This document shows, piece by piece, positions 42,774 to 50,219 of a DNA stretch of 64,000 nt. Each line of letters begins with the position of its first letter. Positions within the stretch are counted from its first letter, which is position 1. A program made the translations under genes and the position numbers. Source of the DNA: Acidimangrovimonas sediminis (GTDB taxonomy: Bacteria; Pseudomonadota; Alphaproteobacteria; Rhodobacterales; Rhodobacteraceae); NCBI RefSeq assembly GCF_002871005.1, contig NZ_PHSN01000004.1:248001-312000 (forward strand). The letters are read 5' to 3'. The notes under the pieces are model-generated. The model saw only the letters and a program-made list of their open reading frames with translations. It was not told the origin of the DNA and ran no database searches.

Positions 42774-43787
42774 ATGCCCGTTCGCCCGGCCGCCTCGCTT
42801 CGCCCTGCCCGTCCCGCTGGCGCACAGCCACCGCGGCGCTTCGTGTTTCTGCTGCTCGACAATTTCACGATGCTCAGCTTCGCCGGCGCGGTGGAGCCCC
42901 TGCGCATCGCCAACCGCATGGCCGGGCGCGAGGTCTACACCTGGCGGCTGGCCGGCGAGAGCGGCGATTTCGTGACCTGCTCCAACGGGGCGTCGTTCCG
43001 GCTCGACATCGGTCTCGACGAGCTGGTGCGCGAGGATGTGCTGCTGGTCTGCGGCGGGATCGACGTGCAGAAGGCGACCACACGGTCGGTGATCAACTGG
43101 CTGCGGCGCGAGGCGCGGCGCGGGGTGACCATGGGCGGGCTTTGTACCGGGGCCTATGCGCTGGCCCGCGCGGGTCTTCTGGACGGCAAGCGCGCGACCA
43201 TCCACTGGGAGAACCAGGACGGTTTCCTCGAGGAGTTCGAGGAGGTCAACCTGACCAAGTCGGTCTTCGTCGTCGATGGCCAGCGGATGTCGACCGCGGG
43301 GGGAACGGCCTCGATCGACCTGATGCTGAAGCTGATCGCGGACGACCATGGCGAGGATCTGGCGAACGCGGTGGCCGACCAGCTGATCTATTCCGCGATC
43401 CGCACCGACCAGGATACCCAGCGCCTGTCGATCCCCACCCGGATCGGCGTGCGCCACCCCAAGCTGGCCGGCGTGATCCAGAAGATGGAGCAGGCGATCG
43501 AGGATCCGATCAGCCCCGCCGATCTTGCGCGCGAGGTGGGCATGTCCACCCGCCAGCTGGAGCGGCTGTTCCGCCGTTACCTCAACCGCAGCCCCAAGCG
43601 CTATTACATGGAGCTGCGCCTGCAAAAGGCGCGCAACCTGCTGATGCAGACAGACATGAGCGTGATCAACGTGGCGCTGGCCTGCGGTTTCGCCTCTCCC
43701 TCGCACTTCTCGAAGTGCTATCGCGCCCATTACAACACGACACCATATCGTGAACGCGGTTCACATGGAACGAGACTGTCCATCTGA
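42774..43787 (+). CDS. GlxA-family AraC-type transcriptional regulator
   Basis: A 337-residue regulator. The N-terminal half is a DJ-1/PfpI (class I glutamine amidotransferase-like) domain with FVFLLLDNFTMLSFAGAVEPLRIAN and GGLCTGAYALARAG, where Cys replaces a catalytic nucleophile position. The C-terminal AraC double helix-turn-helix runs from ISPADLAREVGMSTRQLERLFRRYL to INVALACGFASPSHFSKCYRAHY. Such proteins (GbdR, ArgR, CdhR types) control use of quaternary amines and amino acids. Upstream of livJ. Confidence 0.87.
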   Translation: MPVRPAASLRPARPAGAQPPRRFVFLLLDNFTMLSFAGAVEPLRIANRMAGREVYTWRLAGESGDFVTCSNGASFRLDIGLDELVREDVLLVCGGIDVQKATTRSVINWLRREARRGVTMGGLCTGAYALARAGLLDGKRATIHWENQDGFLEEFEEVNLTKSVFVVDGQRMSTAGGTASIDLMLKLIADDHGEDLANAVADQLIYSAIRTDQDTQRLSIPTRIGVRHPKLAGVIQKMEQAIEDPISPADLAREVGMSTRQLERLFRRYLNRSPKRYYMELRLQKARNLLMQTDMSVINVALACGFASPSHFSKCYRAHYNTTPYRERGSHGTRLSI

Positions 43788-43807
43788 TCAGCCTGCCCCT
43801 GCGTAAA

Positions 43808-43832
43808 CCCCTTATTACAAGGGGATAAGGGG
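43808..43832 (+). terminator. Hairpin with two alternative pairings after the regulator gene
   Basis: CCCCTTAT (43808-43815) can pair with ATAAGGGG (43825-43832, 9-base loop), or its first six bases with AAGGGG (43819-43824, 4-6 base loop). It lies 20 bp after the regulator stop and is followed by CGTTCTT. Probably a terminator; the mutually exclusive stems are unusual. Confidence 0.5.
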
Positions 43833-43957
43833 CGTTCTTGAGGGATAACACGCCAATCCATCGCAATCCGTGATGCCCTCCATCCGAATATCTTCCCTTT
43901 TCCCGAGACCCGTCTTAGGGTTCGGCCAGGGTCACGATCCAACATGGGAGACAACAA

Positions 43958-45160
43958 ATGAAGAAACTGCTGCTGGCTAGCGCCGCGGTCGCGCTCGGCG
44001 CCTCGATGGGCGCCACCGGCGCGATGGCCAAGGACGTGAAGATGGGGATCATCCTCGGCTTCACCGGCCCGCTCGAATCGATCACCCCCGCCATGGCCGC
44101 CTCGGCAGAGATGGCGATCAGCGAGGTGAATGCCTCGGGCAAGTTCATGGACGGCGACAAGATCGTTCCCGATCGCGGCGACTCCACCTGTATCGACGCC
44201 ACCGCCGCCACCGCGACGGCCGAGCGCCTGGTCACCGCCGACCACATCGCCGGGATCATGGGCGCCGACTGCTCGGGCGTCACCGGCGCCATCCTGCAGA
44301 ACGTCGCGCGCCCGAACGGCGTGGTGATGATCTCGCCCTCGGCCACCTCGCCCGCGCTTTCGACCGCGCCGGACGACGGGCTGTTCTTCCGCACCGCCCC
44401 GTCGGATGCGCGTCAGGGCCAAGTGATGGCAGATGTGATCCTTGCGAAAGGCATCAAGTCGGTCGCCGTGACCTACACCAACAACGACTACGGCAAGGGG
44501 CTCGCCGACAGCTTCAAGGCGGCCTACGAGAAGGGCGGCGGCAAGGTCACCATTGTGGTCCCGCATGAGGACGGCAAGGCCGACTACTCTGCCGAAGTCG
44601 GCTCCATGGCGTCGGCCGGCGGCGACATGCTGGTGGACGTGGGCTATGTCGACCAGGGCGGCAAGGGCATCGTGCAAGCCGCGCTCGACTCGGGCGCCTT
44701 CTCGAAGTTCTTCTTCCCCGACGGGATGTACGGCGACACGCTGCTGAAAACCTTCGGCAAGCAGCTTGACGGGTCGATGGGCTCCGTCCCCGGCACCGAC
44801 AGCCCGGGCGCCAAGGACTTCCTCGACCTCGCCAAGAAAGCCAAGCCGGCGTTCGACGGCACCTCGTCCTACACCGGCGAAAGCTATGACGCCGCGGCGC
44901 TCATGATGCTGGCCATGCAGGCCGCCAAGTCGACCGATCCCAAGGTCTACAAGGACAAGATCATGGACGTGGCCAACGGCCCGGGCGAAAAGATCTATCC
45001 CGGTCAGCTGGGCAAGGGCCTGGAGCTGCTTTCGGAAGGCAAGAAGATCGACTATGTCGGCGCGACCAACGTGTCGCTGGTCGGCGAAGGCGATGCCAAG
45101 GGCAACTTCAAGATCTACGACTACAAGGACGGCAAGCGCGAAACGCTGGAATACAAGTGA
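43958..45160 (+). CDS. livJ: Branched-chain-amino-acid-type ABC substrate-binding protein
   Basis: A 400-residue periplasmic binding protein: signal peptide MKKLLLASAAVALGASMGA to AMAK, then VKMGIILGFTGPLESITPAMA and AGIMGADCSGVTGAILQ, YTNNDYGKGLADSF, features of the Peripla_BP_6 family. It delivers a ligand to the LivHMGF translocator. Branched-chain amino acids are the default, but family members also bind amides, urea, aromatic compounds or betaines. An inverted repeat after it may limit read-through, giving more binding protein than transporter. Confidence 0.85.
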   Translation: MKKLLLASAAVALGASMGATGAMAKDVKMGIILGFTGPLESITPAMAASAEMAISEVNASGKFMDGDKIVPDRGDSTCIDATAATATAERLVTADHIAGIMGADCSGVTGAILQNVARPNGVVMISPSATSPALSTAPDDGLFFRTAPSDARQGQVMADVILAKGIKSVAVTYTNNDYGKGLADSFKAAYEKGGGKVTIVVPHEDGKADYSAEVGSMASAGGDMLVDVGYVDQGGKGIVQAALDSGAFSKFFFPDGMYGDTLLKTFGKQLDGSMGSVPGTDSPGAKDFLDLAKKAKPAFDGTSSYTGESYDAAALMMLAMQAAKSTDPKVYKDKIMDVANGPGEKIYPGQLGKGLELLSEGKKIDYVGATNVSLVGEGDAKGNFKIYDYKDGKRETLEYK

Positions 45161-45181
45161 TGCGTCTCGCCTGATGATAGG

Positions 45182-45208
45182 AACGGCCCGGGTCATGCCC
45201 GGGCCGTT
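45182..45208 (+). terminator. Hairpin between livJ and livG
   Basis: AACGGCCCGGG pairs perfectly with CCCGGGCCGTT around TCATG. There is no T-run, so it may stabilise the livJ mRNA end or only partly terminate. Confidence 0.6.
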
Positions 45209-45314
45209 GCCGTAGACAGAGTAACCATCGCGCGCAATCAAATGCGCCCCTGGCCCGGCCCCTTCCACGCGCGCCGGTCAACAGGGGCCTCAAACAGGGG
45301 GCTTTGAGACACGA

Positions 45315-46097
45315 ATGATCGTTGTCGAGAACCTGCACAAACATTTCGGGGGCTTCCACGCGGTGGACGGCGCCTCGCTGGAGATCGCCAAGGGGTCGAT
45401 CACCGGTCTGATCGGGCCGAACGGGGCCGGAAAGACCACCCTCTTCAACGTCATCGCCGGGCGCCTGCCGCCCACCTCGGGGCGCGTCATCATGGATGGC
45501 GAGGACATCACCGGCCTCGCCCCGCACCAGCTGTTTCACAAGGGGCTGCTGCGCACCTTCCAGATCGCGCATGAGTTCAGCTCGATGACGGTACGCGAGA
45601 ACCTGATGATGGTGCCGCCGCACCAGCATGGCGAAACGCTCTGGAACGCCATGTTCCGCCGCGGCGCGATCCGCGAAGAGGAAAGGGCGCTTGCCAAGAA
45701 GGCAGACGAAGTTCTTGAATTCCTGACCATTTCCCATATCGCCGACGAAAAGGCGGGGAACATCTCGGGCGGGCAGAAGAAGCTTGTGGAACTGGGCCGC
45801 ACGATGATGGTCGACGCCAAGATCGTCTTCCTCGACGAGGTGGGCGCCGGCGTGAACCGGACGCTTCTGAACACCATCGGCGACGCGATCGTGCGGCTGA
45901 ACAAGGAACGTGGCTACACCTTCTGCGTGATCGAGCACGACATGGATTTCATCGGCCGCCTCTGCGACCCGGTCATCGTGATGGCCGAGGGCCGCGTGCT
46001 GGCCGAAGGGTCGGCCGCGCATATCATGGAAAACGAGGCGGTGATCGAGGCCTATCTGGGCACCGGTCTCAAGAACAAGGCAAAAGCCGAGGCGTAA
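45315..46097 (+). CDS. livG: LivG-type ABC transporter ATPase
   Basis: A 260-residue ATPase: Walker A GPNGAGKTT (about 35-43), signature ISGGQKKLVELGR, Walker B IVFLDEVGAGVN. The insertion after the Walker A half and EHDMDFIGRLCDPVIVM are LivG-like. It powers uptake through LivHM together with LivF. The catalytic Glu follows the Walker B Asp as expected. Confidence 0.9.
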   Translation: MIVVENLHKHFGGFHAVDGASLEIAKGSITGLIGPNGAGKTTLFNVIAGRLPPTSGRVIMDGEDITGLAPHQLFHKGLLRTFQIAHEFSSMTVRENLMMVPPHQHGETLWNAMFRRGAIREEERALAKKADEVLEFLTISHIADEKAGNISGGQKKLVELGRTMMVDAKIVFLDEVGAGVNRTLLNTIGDAIVRLNKERGYTFCVIEHDMDFIGRLCDPVIVMAEGRVLAEGSAAHIMENEAVIEAYLGTGLKNKAKAEA

Positions 46098-46098
46098 G

Positions 46099-46129
46099 CG
46101 GCCCGGCCCCTCGGGGGCAGGCCGTTTTT
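46099..46129 (+). terminator. Terminator-like hairpin between livG and livF
   Basis: An imperfect stem (CGGCC...CCCC against GGGG...GGCCG) is followed at once by TTTTT, within the operon. It would reduce livF and permease expression relative to livG, or act as an attenuator. Confidence 0.5.
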
Positions 46130-46157
46130 CGTCGACATTCCAGGGGGATAGAAACCA

Positions 46158-46862
46158 ATGCCATTCCTGATTGGAGAGGCGATGACGGGCGGCTATGGCG
46201 CCGCGGACATCCTGCACGACTGCACCATCGCGGTCGACAAGGGACAGATCGCCGTCATCGTCGGCCCGAACGGCGCCGGCAAGTCGACCGCAATGAAGGC
46301 GGTCTTCGGCATGCTGAACCTGCGCAAGGGCCGCGTCGTGCTCGACGGCACCGACATCACCGGGCTCTCGCCCCAGGACCGGGTCGCGCAGGGCATGGCC
46401 TTCGTGCCGCAGACCTCGAACATCTTCACCTCGATGACGGTCGAGGAAAACCTCGAGATGGGCGCCTTCCTGCGCCGCGACGACATCCGCGCGACGATCG
46501 AGCAGATCTACACCCTGTTCCCGATCCTCAAGGAAAAGCGCCGGCAGGCGGCGGGTGAGCTTTCCGGCGGCCAGCGCCAGCAGGTGGCCGTCGGCCGCGC
46601 GCTGATGACCCAGCCCAAGCTCCTGATGCTCGACGAACCCACCGCCGGCGTCTCGCCCATCGTGATGGACGAGCTTTTCGACCGGATCATCGAGGTCGCC
46701 CGCACCGGCATCTCGATCCTCATGGTCGAACAGAACGCCCGCCAGGCGCTCGAGATCGCCGACAAGGGCTATGTCCTCGTGCAGGGTGCCAACCGCTACA
46801 CCGACACGGGCGAGGCGCTTCTGGCCGACCCCGAGGTCCGCAGAACCTTCCTGGGGGGCTGA
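46158..46862 (+). CDS. livF: LivF-type ABC transporter ATPase
   Basis: A 234-residue ATPase with Walker A GPNGAGKST, signature LSGGQRQQVAVGRALM and Walker B LLMLDEPTAGVSP, plus QTSNIFTSMTVEENLEMGA. Length and the EQNARQALEIADKGYVL segment identify LivF. Start after AGGGGGATAGAAACC. Confidence 0.92.
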   Translation: MPFLIGEAMTGGYGAADILHDCTIAVDKGQIAVIVGPNGAGKSTAMKAVFGMLNLRKGRVVLDGTDITGLSPQDRVAQGMAFVPQTSNIFTSMTVEENLEMGAFLRRDDIRATIEQIYTLFPILKEKRRQAAGELSGGQRQQVAVGRALMTQPKLLMLDEPTAGVSPIVMDELFDRIIEVARTGISILMVEQNARQALEIADKGYVLVQGANRYTDTGEALLADPEVRRTFLGG

Positions 46863-46865
46863 GCC

Positions 46866-47876
46866 ATGGATTTCCTAAACGGTCTCATCGCGCTCGCGAA
46901 CTACGTGCTGATCCCCGCCACCTCCTACGGCGCGCAGCTGGCGCTGGGGGCGCTGGGGGTGACGCTGGTCTACGGGATTCTCAGGTTCTCGAACTTCGCC
47001 CATGGCGACACCATGGCCTTCGGGACCATGATCACCATCCTCTTCACATGGCTGTTCCAGAGCTGGGGCATCAGCCTTGGCCCGCTGCCGACCGCCCTTC
47101 TGGCGCTGCCGCTGGGCATCATCGGCACCGCGCTGTTCGTGCTGGGCACCGACCGCGTCGTCTATCGCTTCTACCGACGGGCCAAGGCCGCGCCGGTGAT
47201 CCTCGTGATCGTGTCGATGGGGGTGATGTTCGTCATGAACGGCCTCACCCGCTTCATTATCGGGACCGGCGAACAGAATTTCGCCGACGGCTCGCGCTTC
47301 CTGATCACAGCGGGCAAGTTCAAGATGGCGACGGGGATGGAGGAAGGCCTTGCCGTCCGCACGACGCAGGTGATCACCGTGGTCACCGCCGTGATCGTCG
47401 TGGCCCTTCTATTCTGGTTCCTGAACAAGACCCGCACCGGCAAGTCGATGCGCGCGTTTTCCGACAACGAGGACCTCGCGCTGCTGTCGGGCATCAACCC
47501 CGAACGCGTGGTGATGGTGACCTGGATCATCGTGGCGGGGCTGGCGACGATCGCGGGCGTGCTCTACGGCCTCGATAAATCGTTCAAGCCCTTCACCTAC
47601 TTCCAGCTTCTGCTGCCGATCTTCGCAAGCGCCGTCGTGGGGGGACTCGGCAATCCGCTGGGCGCCATCGGCGGCGGCTTCATCGTGGCCTATTCCGAGG
47701 TCGCGGTCACCTATGCCTGGAAGAAGGTGCTTGGCTACTGGCTGCCCTCGGCGCTGGTGCCGGACGGCCTCGCGCAGCTGATGGGGACGGATTACAAATA
47801 CGCCGTCTCCTTCGTCATCCTGATCATCGTGCTCCTGTTCAAGCCGACAGGACTGTTCAAGGGGAAATCGGTATGA
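46866..47876 (+). CDS. livH: LivH-type ABC transporter permease
   Basis: A 336-residue permease with about eight hydrophobic spans and the LivH motifs LGALGVTLVYGILRFSNFAHGD and FASAVVGGLGNPLGAIGGGFIVAY. Longer than E. coli LivH because of an extended periplasmic loop near 130-160. Starts three bases after livF; its stop overlaps livM by ATGA. Confidence 0.9.
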   Translation: MDFLNGLIALANYVLIPATSYGAQLALGALGVTLVYGILRFSNFAHGDTMAFGTMITILFTWLFQSWGISLGPLPTALLALPLGIIGTALFVLGTDRVVYRFYRRAKAAPVILVIVSMGVMFVMNGLTRFIIGTGEQNFADGSRFLITAGKFKMATGMEEGLAVRTTQVITVVTAVIVVALLFWFLNKTRTGKSMRAFSDNEDLALLSGINPERVVMVTWIIVAGLATIAGVLYGLDKSFKPFTYFQLLLPIFASAVVGGLGNPLGAIGGGFIVAYSEVAVTYAWKKVLGYWLPSALVPDGLAQLMGTDYKYAVSFVILIIVLLFKPTGLFKGKSV

Positions 47877-49234
47877 GCGCTCCCGTCAAGAATTCGCTGC
47901 TGTTCCTCGTGCTGGCCATGATGTTCCTCGCCTCCGCCCTGATGCAGAGCTGGGGGGCGGCGCTCGACATGCTCGTCGTCGGCCTCGCCTCGGCGATCAT
48001 GGCGCTGGGGGTGAACATGCAATGGGGCTACGCCGGGCTCTTCAACGTTGGCGTCATGGGCTTTTCCGCGCTCGGCTCGCTCGCCATGGTGCTGATCGCC
48101 ACGACCGCCCGGCCGCAGGCCTGGACGGCGGGCGGCTGGATGATCCCGATCGCCCTGGCGATCGGTGCGGCGGTGGTGCTGCTGGCGATCGGCCTGTGGC
48201 GCTGGATGCCGAAGGGCAAGGTTCGGGCGCTGGCGCTGATCGTGCTGCTGATCGTCGGCTTCATCGTCTACCGCGCGGTCTTCGATCCGGGCGTCACCGC
48301 CGTCGAGGCGATCAACGCTTCGGCTGCGGGGAACATCGGCGGCCTCGGCGTGGCGTGGTTCTTCCAGCTCCTCGGGGCGAGCAAGGACACCGCCCTGCAA
48401 CTCGCCGTCTGGGTGGCCTGGCCGGTGGGCGGGCTGATCGCTGCCGGCGCCGCCTGGATTGTCGCCAAGACGGCGCTGGGGCTGCGCTCGGACTACCTCG
48501 CCATCGCAACGCTCGGTATCGCCGAAATCATCGTCACAGTGCTGAAGAACGAGGACTGGCTCGACCGCGGGGTGAAGAACGTCTACGGCTTGCCGCGCCC
48601 CTATCCGGTGCCGCAGCAGGTCGACCTGCAGCAACATGCCGGTTTCATTTCCTGGGCGAAGTCCTGGGGGCTCGACCCCACCAACGCCGCCAACCGGATC
48701 GTGCAGCTGGAATACGTGGTGATCTTCGCGGTCATCCTGATCGTGATCCTGACTCTCGTCGAGTTGGCGCTGAAATCGCCCTGGGGCCGGATGATGCGCG
48801 CGATCCGCGACAACGAGATCTCGGCCGAGGCGATGGGCAAGGACGTCAAGGCGAGGCACCTGCAGGTCTTCGTCATCGGCTCGGCGGTGATCGGCATCGC
48901 CGGCGCGATGGTGACCTCGTACACCGGGCTGTTCTCGCCCACGACCTATCAACCGCTGCGCTGGACCTTCCTGATCTGGGTGATGGTGATCGTCGGCGGC
49001 TCGGGCAATAACTGGGGCTCGGTGCTCGGCGGCCTGCTGATCTATTTCCTGTGGATCGAGGTGGAGCCGGTGGGCAAGTGGCTGCTTGCACTGATCACCG
49101 ACCCGATGCCCAACACTTGGGCGTTGAAGGGCCACCTGCGCGAAAGCGCCGAACAGATGCGCCTGATGACCATGGGTATCGTGCTTCTCCTCGTCCTCAG
49201 GTTCTCGCCAAGGGGCCTGATCCCCGAGAAGTGA
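47873..49234 (+). CDS. livM: LivM-type ABC transporter permease
   Basis: A 453-residue permease with LGVNMQWGYAGLFNVGVMGFSA near the N-terminus, the EAA-like loop LRSDYLAIATLGIAEIIVTVL, and GRMMRAIRDNEISAEAMGKDV. Two insertions between spans make it longer than the usual 330-430 residues. It completes the transporter; a terminator follows. Confidence 0.9.
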   Translation: MSAPVKNSLLFLVLAMMFLASALMQSWGAALDMLVVGLASAIMALGVNMQWGYAGLFNVGVMGFSALGSLAMVLIATTARPQAWTAGGWMIPIALAIGAAVVLLAIGLWRWMPKGKVRALALIVLLIVGFIVYRAVFDPGVTAVEAINASAAGNIGGLGVAWFFQLLGASKDTALQLAVWVAWPVGGLIAAGAAWIVAKTALGLRSDYLAIATLGIAEIIVTVLKNEDWLDRGVKNVYGLPRPYPVPQQVDLQQHAGFISWAKSWGLDPTNAANRIVQLEYVVIFAVILIVILTLVELALKSPWGRMMRAIRDNEISAEAMGKDVKARHLQVFVIGSAVIGIAGAMVTSYTGLFSPTTYQPLRWTFLIWVMVIVGGSGNNWGSVLGGLLIYFLWIEVEPVGKWLLALITDPMPNTWALKGHLRESAEQMRLMTMGIVLLLVLRFSPRGLIPEK

Positions 49235-49258
49235 GGGCAGGCGCGCGGCCCCCTCATC

Positions 49259-49288
49259 GGCCCGGGCCAGGTGCCCGGGCCTCTTCGT
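49259..49288 (+). terminator. Terminator of the liv operon
   Basis: GGCCCGGGC pairs with GCCCGGGCC over a 5-base loop, followed by TCTTCGTCT, 25 bp after livM. Confidence 0.75.
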
Positions 49289-49337
49289 CTCAGCTGGCGC
49301 CCCGGACCTGCCCACCGCGCGGGCCGCCAGGGAAGAT

Positions 49338-49401
49338 GCGTATTTGCGGAACAATGAAAGGAAGGGCACAAGTTCCTGTTTTCATTGTTCCGCAAATACG
49401 C
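49338..49401. repeat. 22-bp inverted repeat, GCGTATTTG family, copy B
   Basis: The left arm (49338-49359) begins GCGTATTTGCGG and its exact complement occupies 49380-49401, separated by 20 bases that contain a smaller GGAA/TTCC dyad. It lies between the convergent liv operon and the gene at 49418-50005 and would fold into a long hairpin from either direction. Confidence 0.85.
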
Positions 49402-49417
49402 CGGCGACCGGGCGGGA

Positions 49418-50005
49418 TCAGAATGCCGGTTCGGCTTCCGGGGAACACGATCTGGGCACGGCCGAGGAGAGATCGGCGCTATCGCCGTGGCCGCGTTTCT
49501 CAAGGTGGCCCTTGACGATGAACATCGGCGTGAAGTCCGGCGCGGCGATCTGCGGCTCTTCCAACCGGGTCAGGTAGCAGCCGCCGAAGACCTGCACGCC
49601 GTCGGCGCTTTGCGCGGCGATCGCCACCGGGATGGTGGCGTAGGTGCTGCCCGCGGCGCCCTCTTCGGTCACCTTGCCGAAGGCCAGGCGGACCCCGGTG
49701 GTTCCGGCGTAGCCCTGGGCGAAGGCCTTGTAGCTTTCGACCGGTTTCTGCGGCCCGTAGTAGTTCCACGCCCGGGCGTATTGCTGGAGCGCGATCGCGT
49801 TGTAGAGCGAGCGGATCAGCCGCTCCGGTGTCGAGCGGTCGTCGAGATAGCGCGGCGTCGCCGACGCGGCCGCGCCGTTCACCGCGCCGGTCAGCGGTTC
49901 GGGGCTGGCGGGGGCCGCGTTCTGCGCGAGGGCGGCGGCGGGCAGGGACGACAGCAGTACCGCGGCAAGGGTGGCGCGGGTGCGGTGAGACAGGACGGTG
50001 GGCAT
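49418..50005 (-). CDS. Exported protein of unknown function
   Basis: A 195-residue protein with a signal peptide (MPTVLSHRTRATLAAVLLSS, cleaved near ALAQ). The mature part contains STPERLIRSLYNAIALQQYARAWNYYGPQKP and VQVFGGCYLTRLEEPQ. I recognise no enzyme motif; the pattern suggests a periplasmic protein of conserved but undefined function, common in this family of bacteria. Start at 50005 follows GAGGAGGAATGCG. The tail (RSCSPEAEPAF) runs into the inverted repeat. Confidence 0.8.
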   Translation of the reverse strand: MPTVLSHRTRATLAAVLLSSLPAAALAQNAAPASPEPLTGAVNGAAASATPRYLDDRSTPERLIRSLYNAIALQQYARAWNYYGPQKPVESYKAFAQGYAGTTGVRLAFGKVTEEGAAGSTYATIPVAIAAQSADGVQVFGGCYLTRLEEPQIAAPDFTPMFIVKGHLEKRGHGDSADLSSAVPRSCSPEAEPAF

Positions 50006-50219
50006 CGCATTCCTCCTCGGTCGGCGGCGATGGAGGGGAAACGCAGAGCTGGCGAGCCCGTTCCGTCCCGTCCGAGACACCGGCGGCGCACCGGCCCCGG
50101 GCACCCTGCCCCTTCGCGACACGATCTGTCGTTTCCCGACATGATTCCACCCCGGCGGCCCACCACTCTGGCGCCAGAAGACGCCCGCACCGGGCCCCCT
50201 ACAGTGCCAGGAGTCCCCC

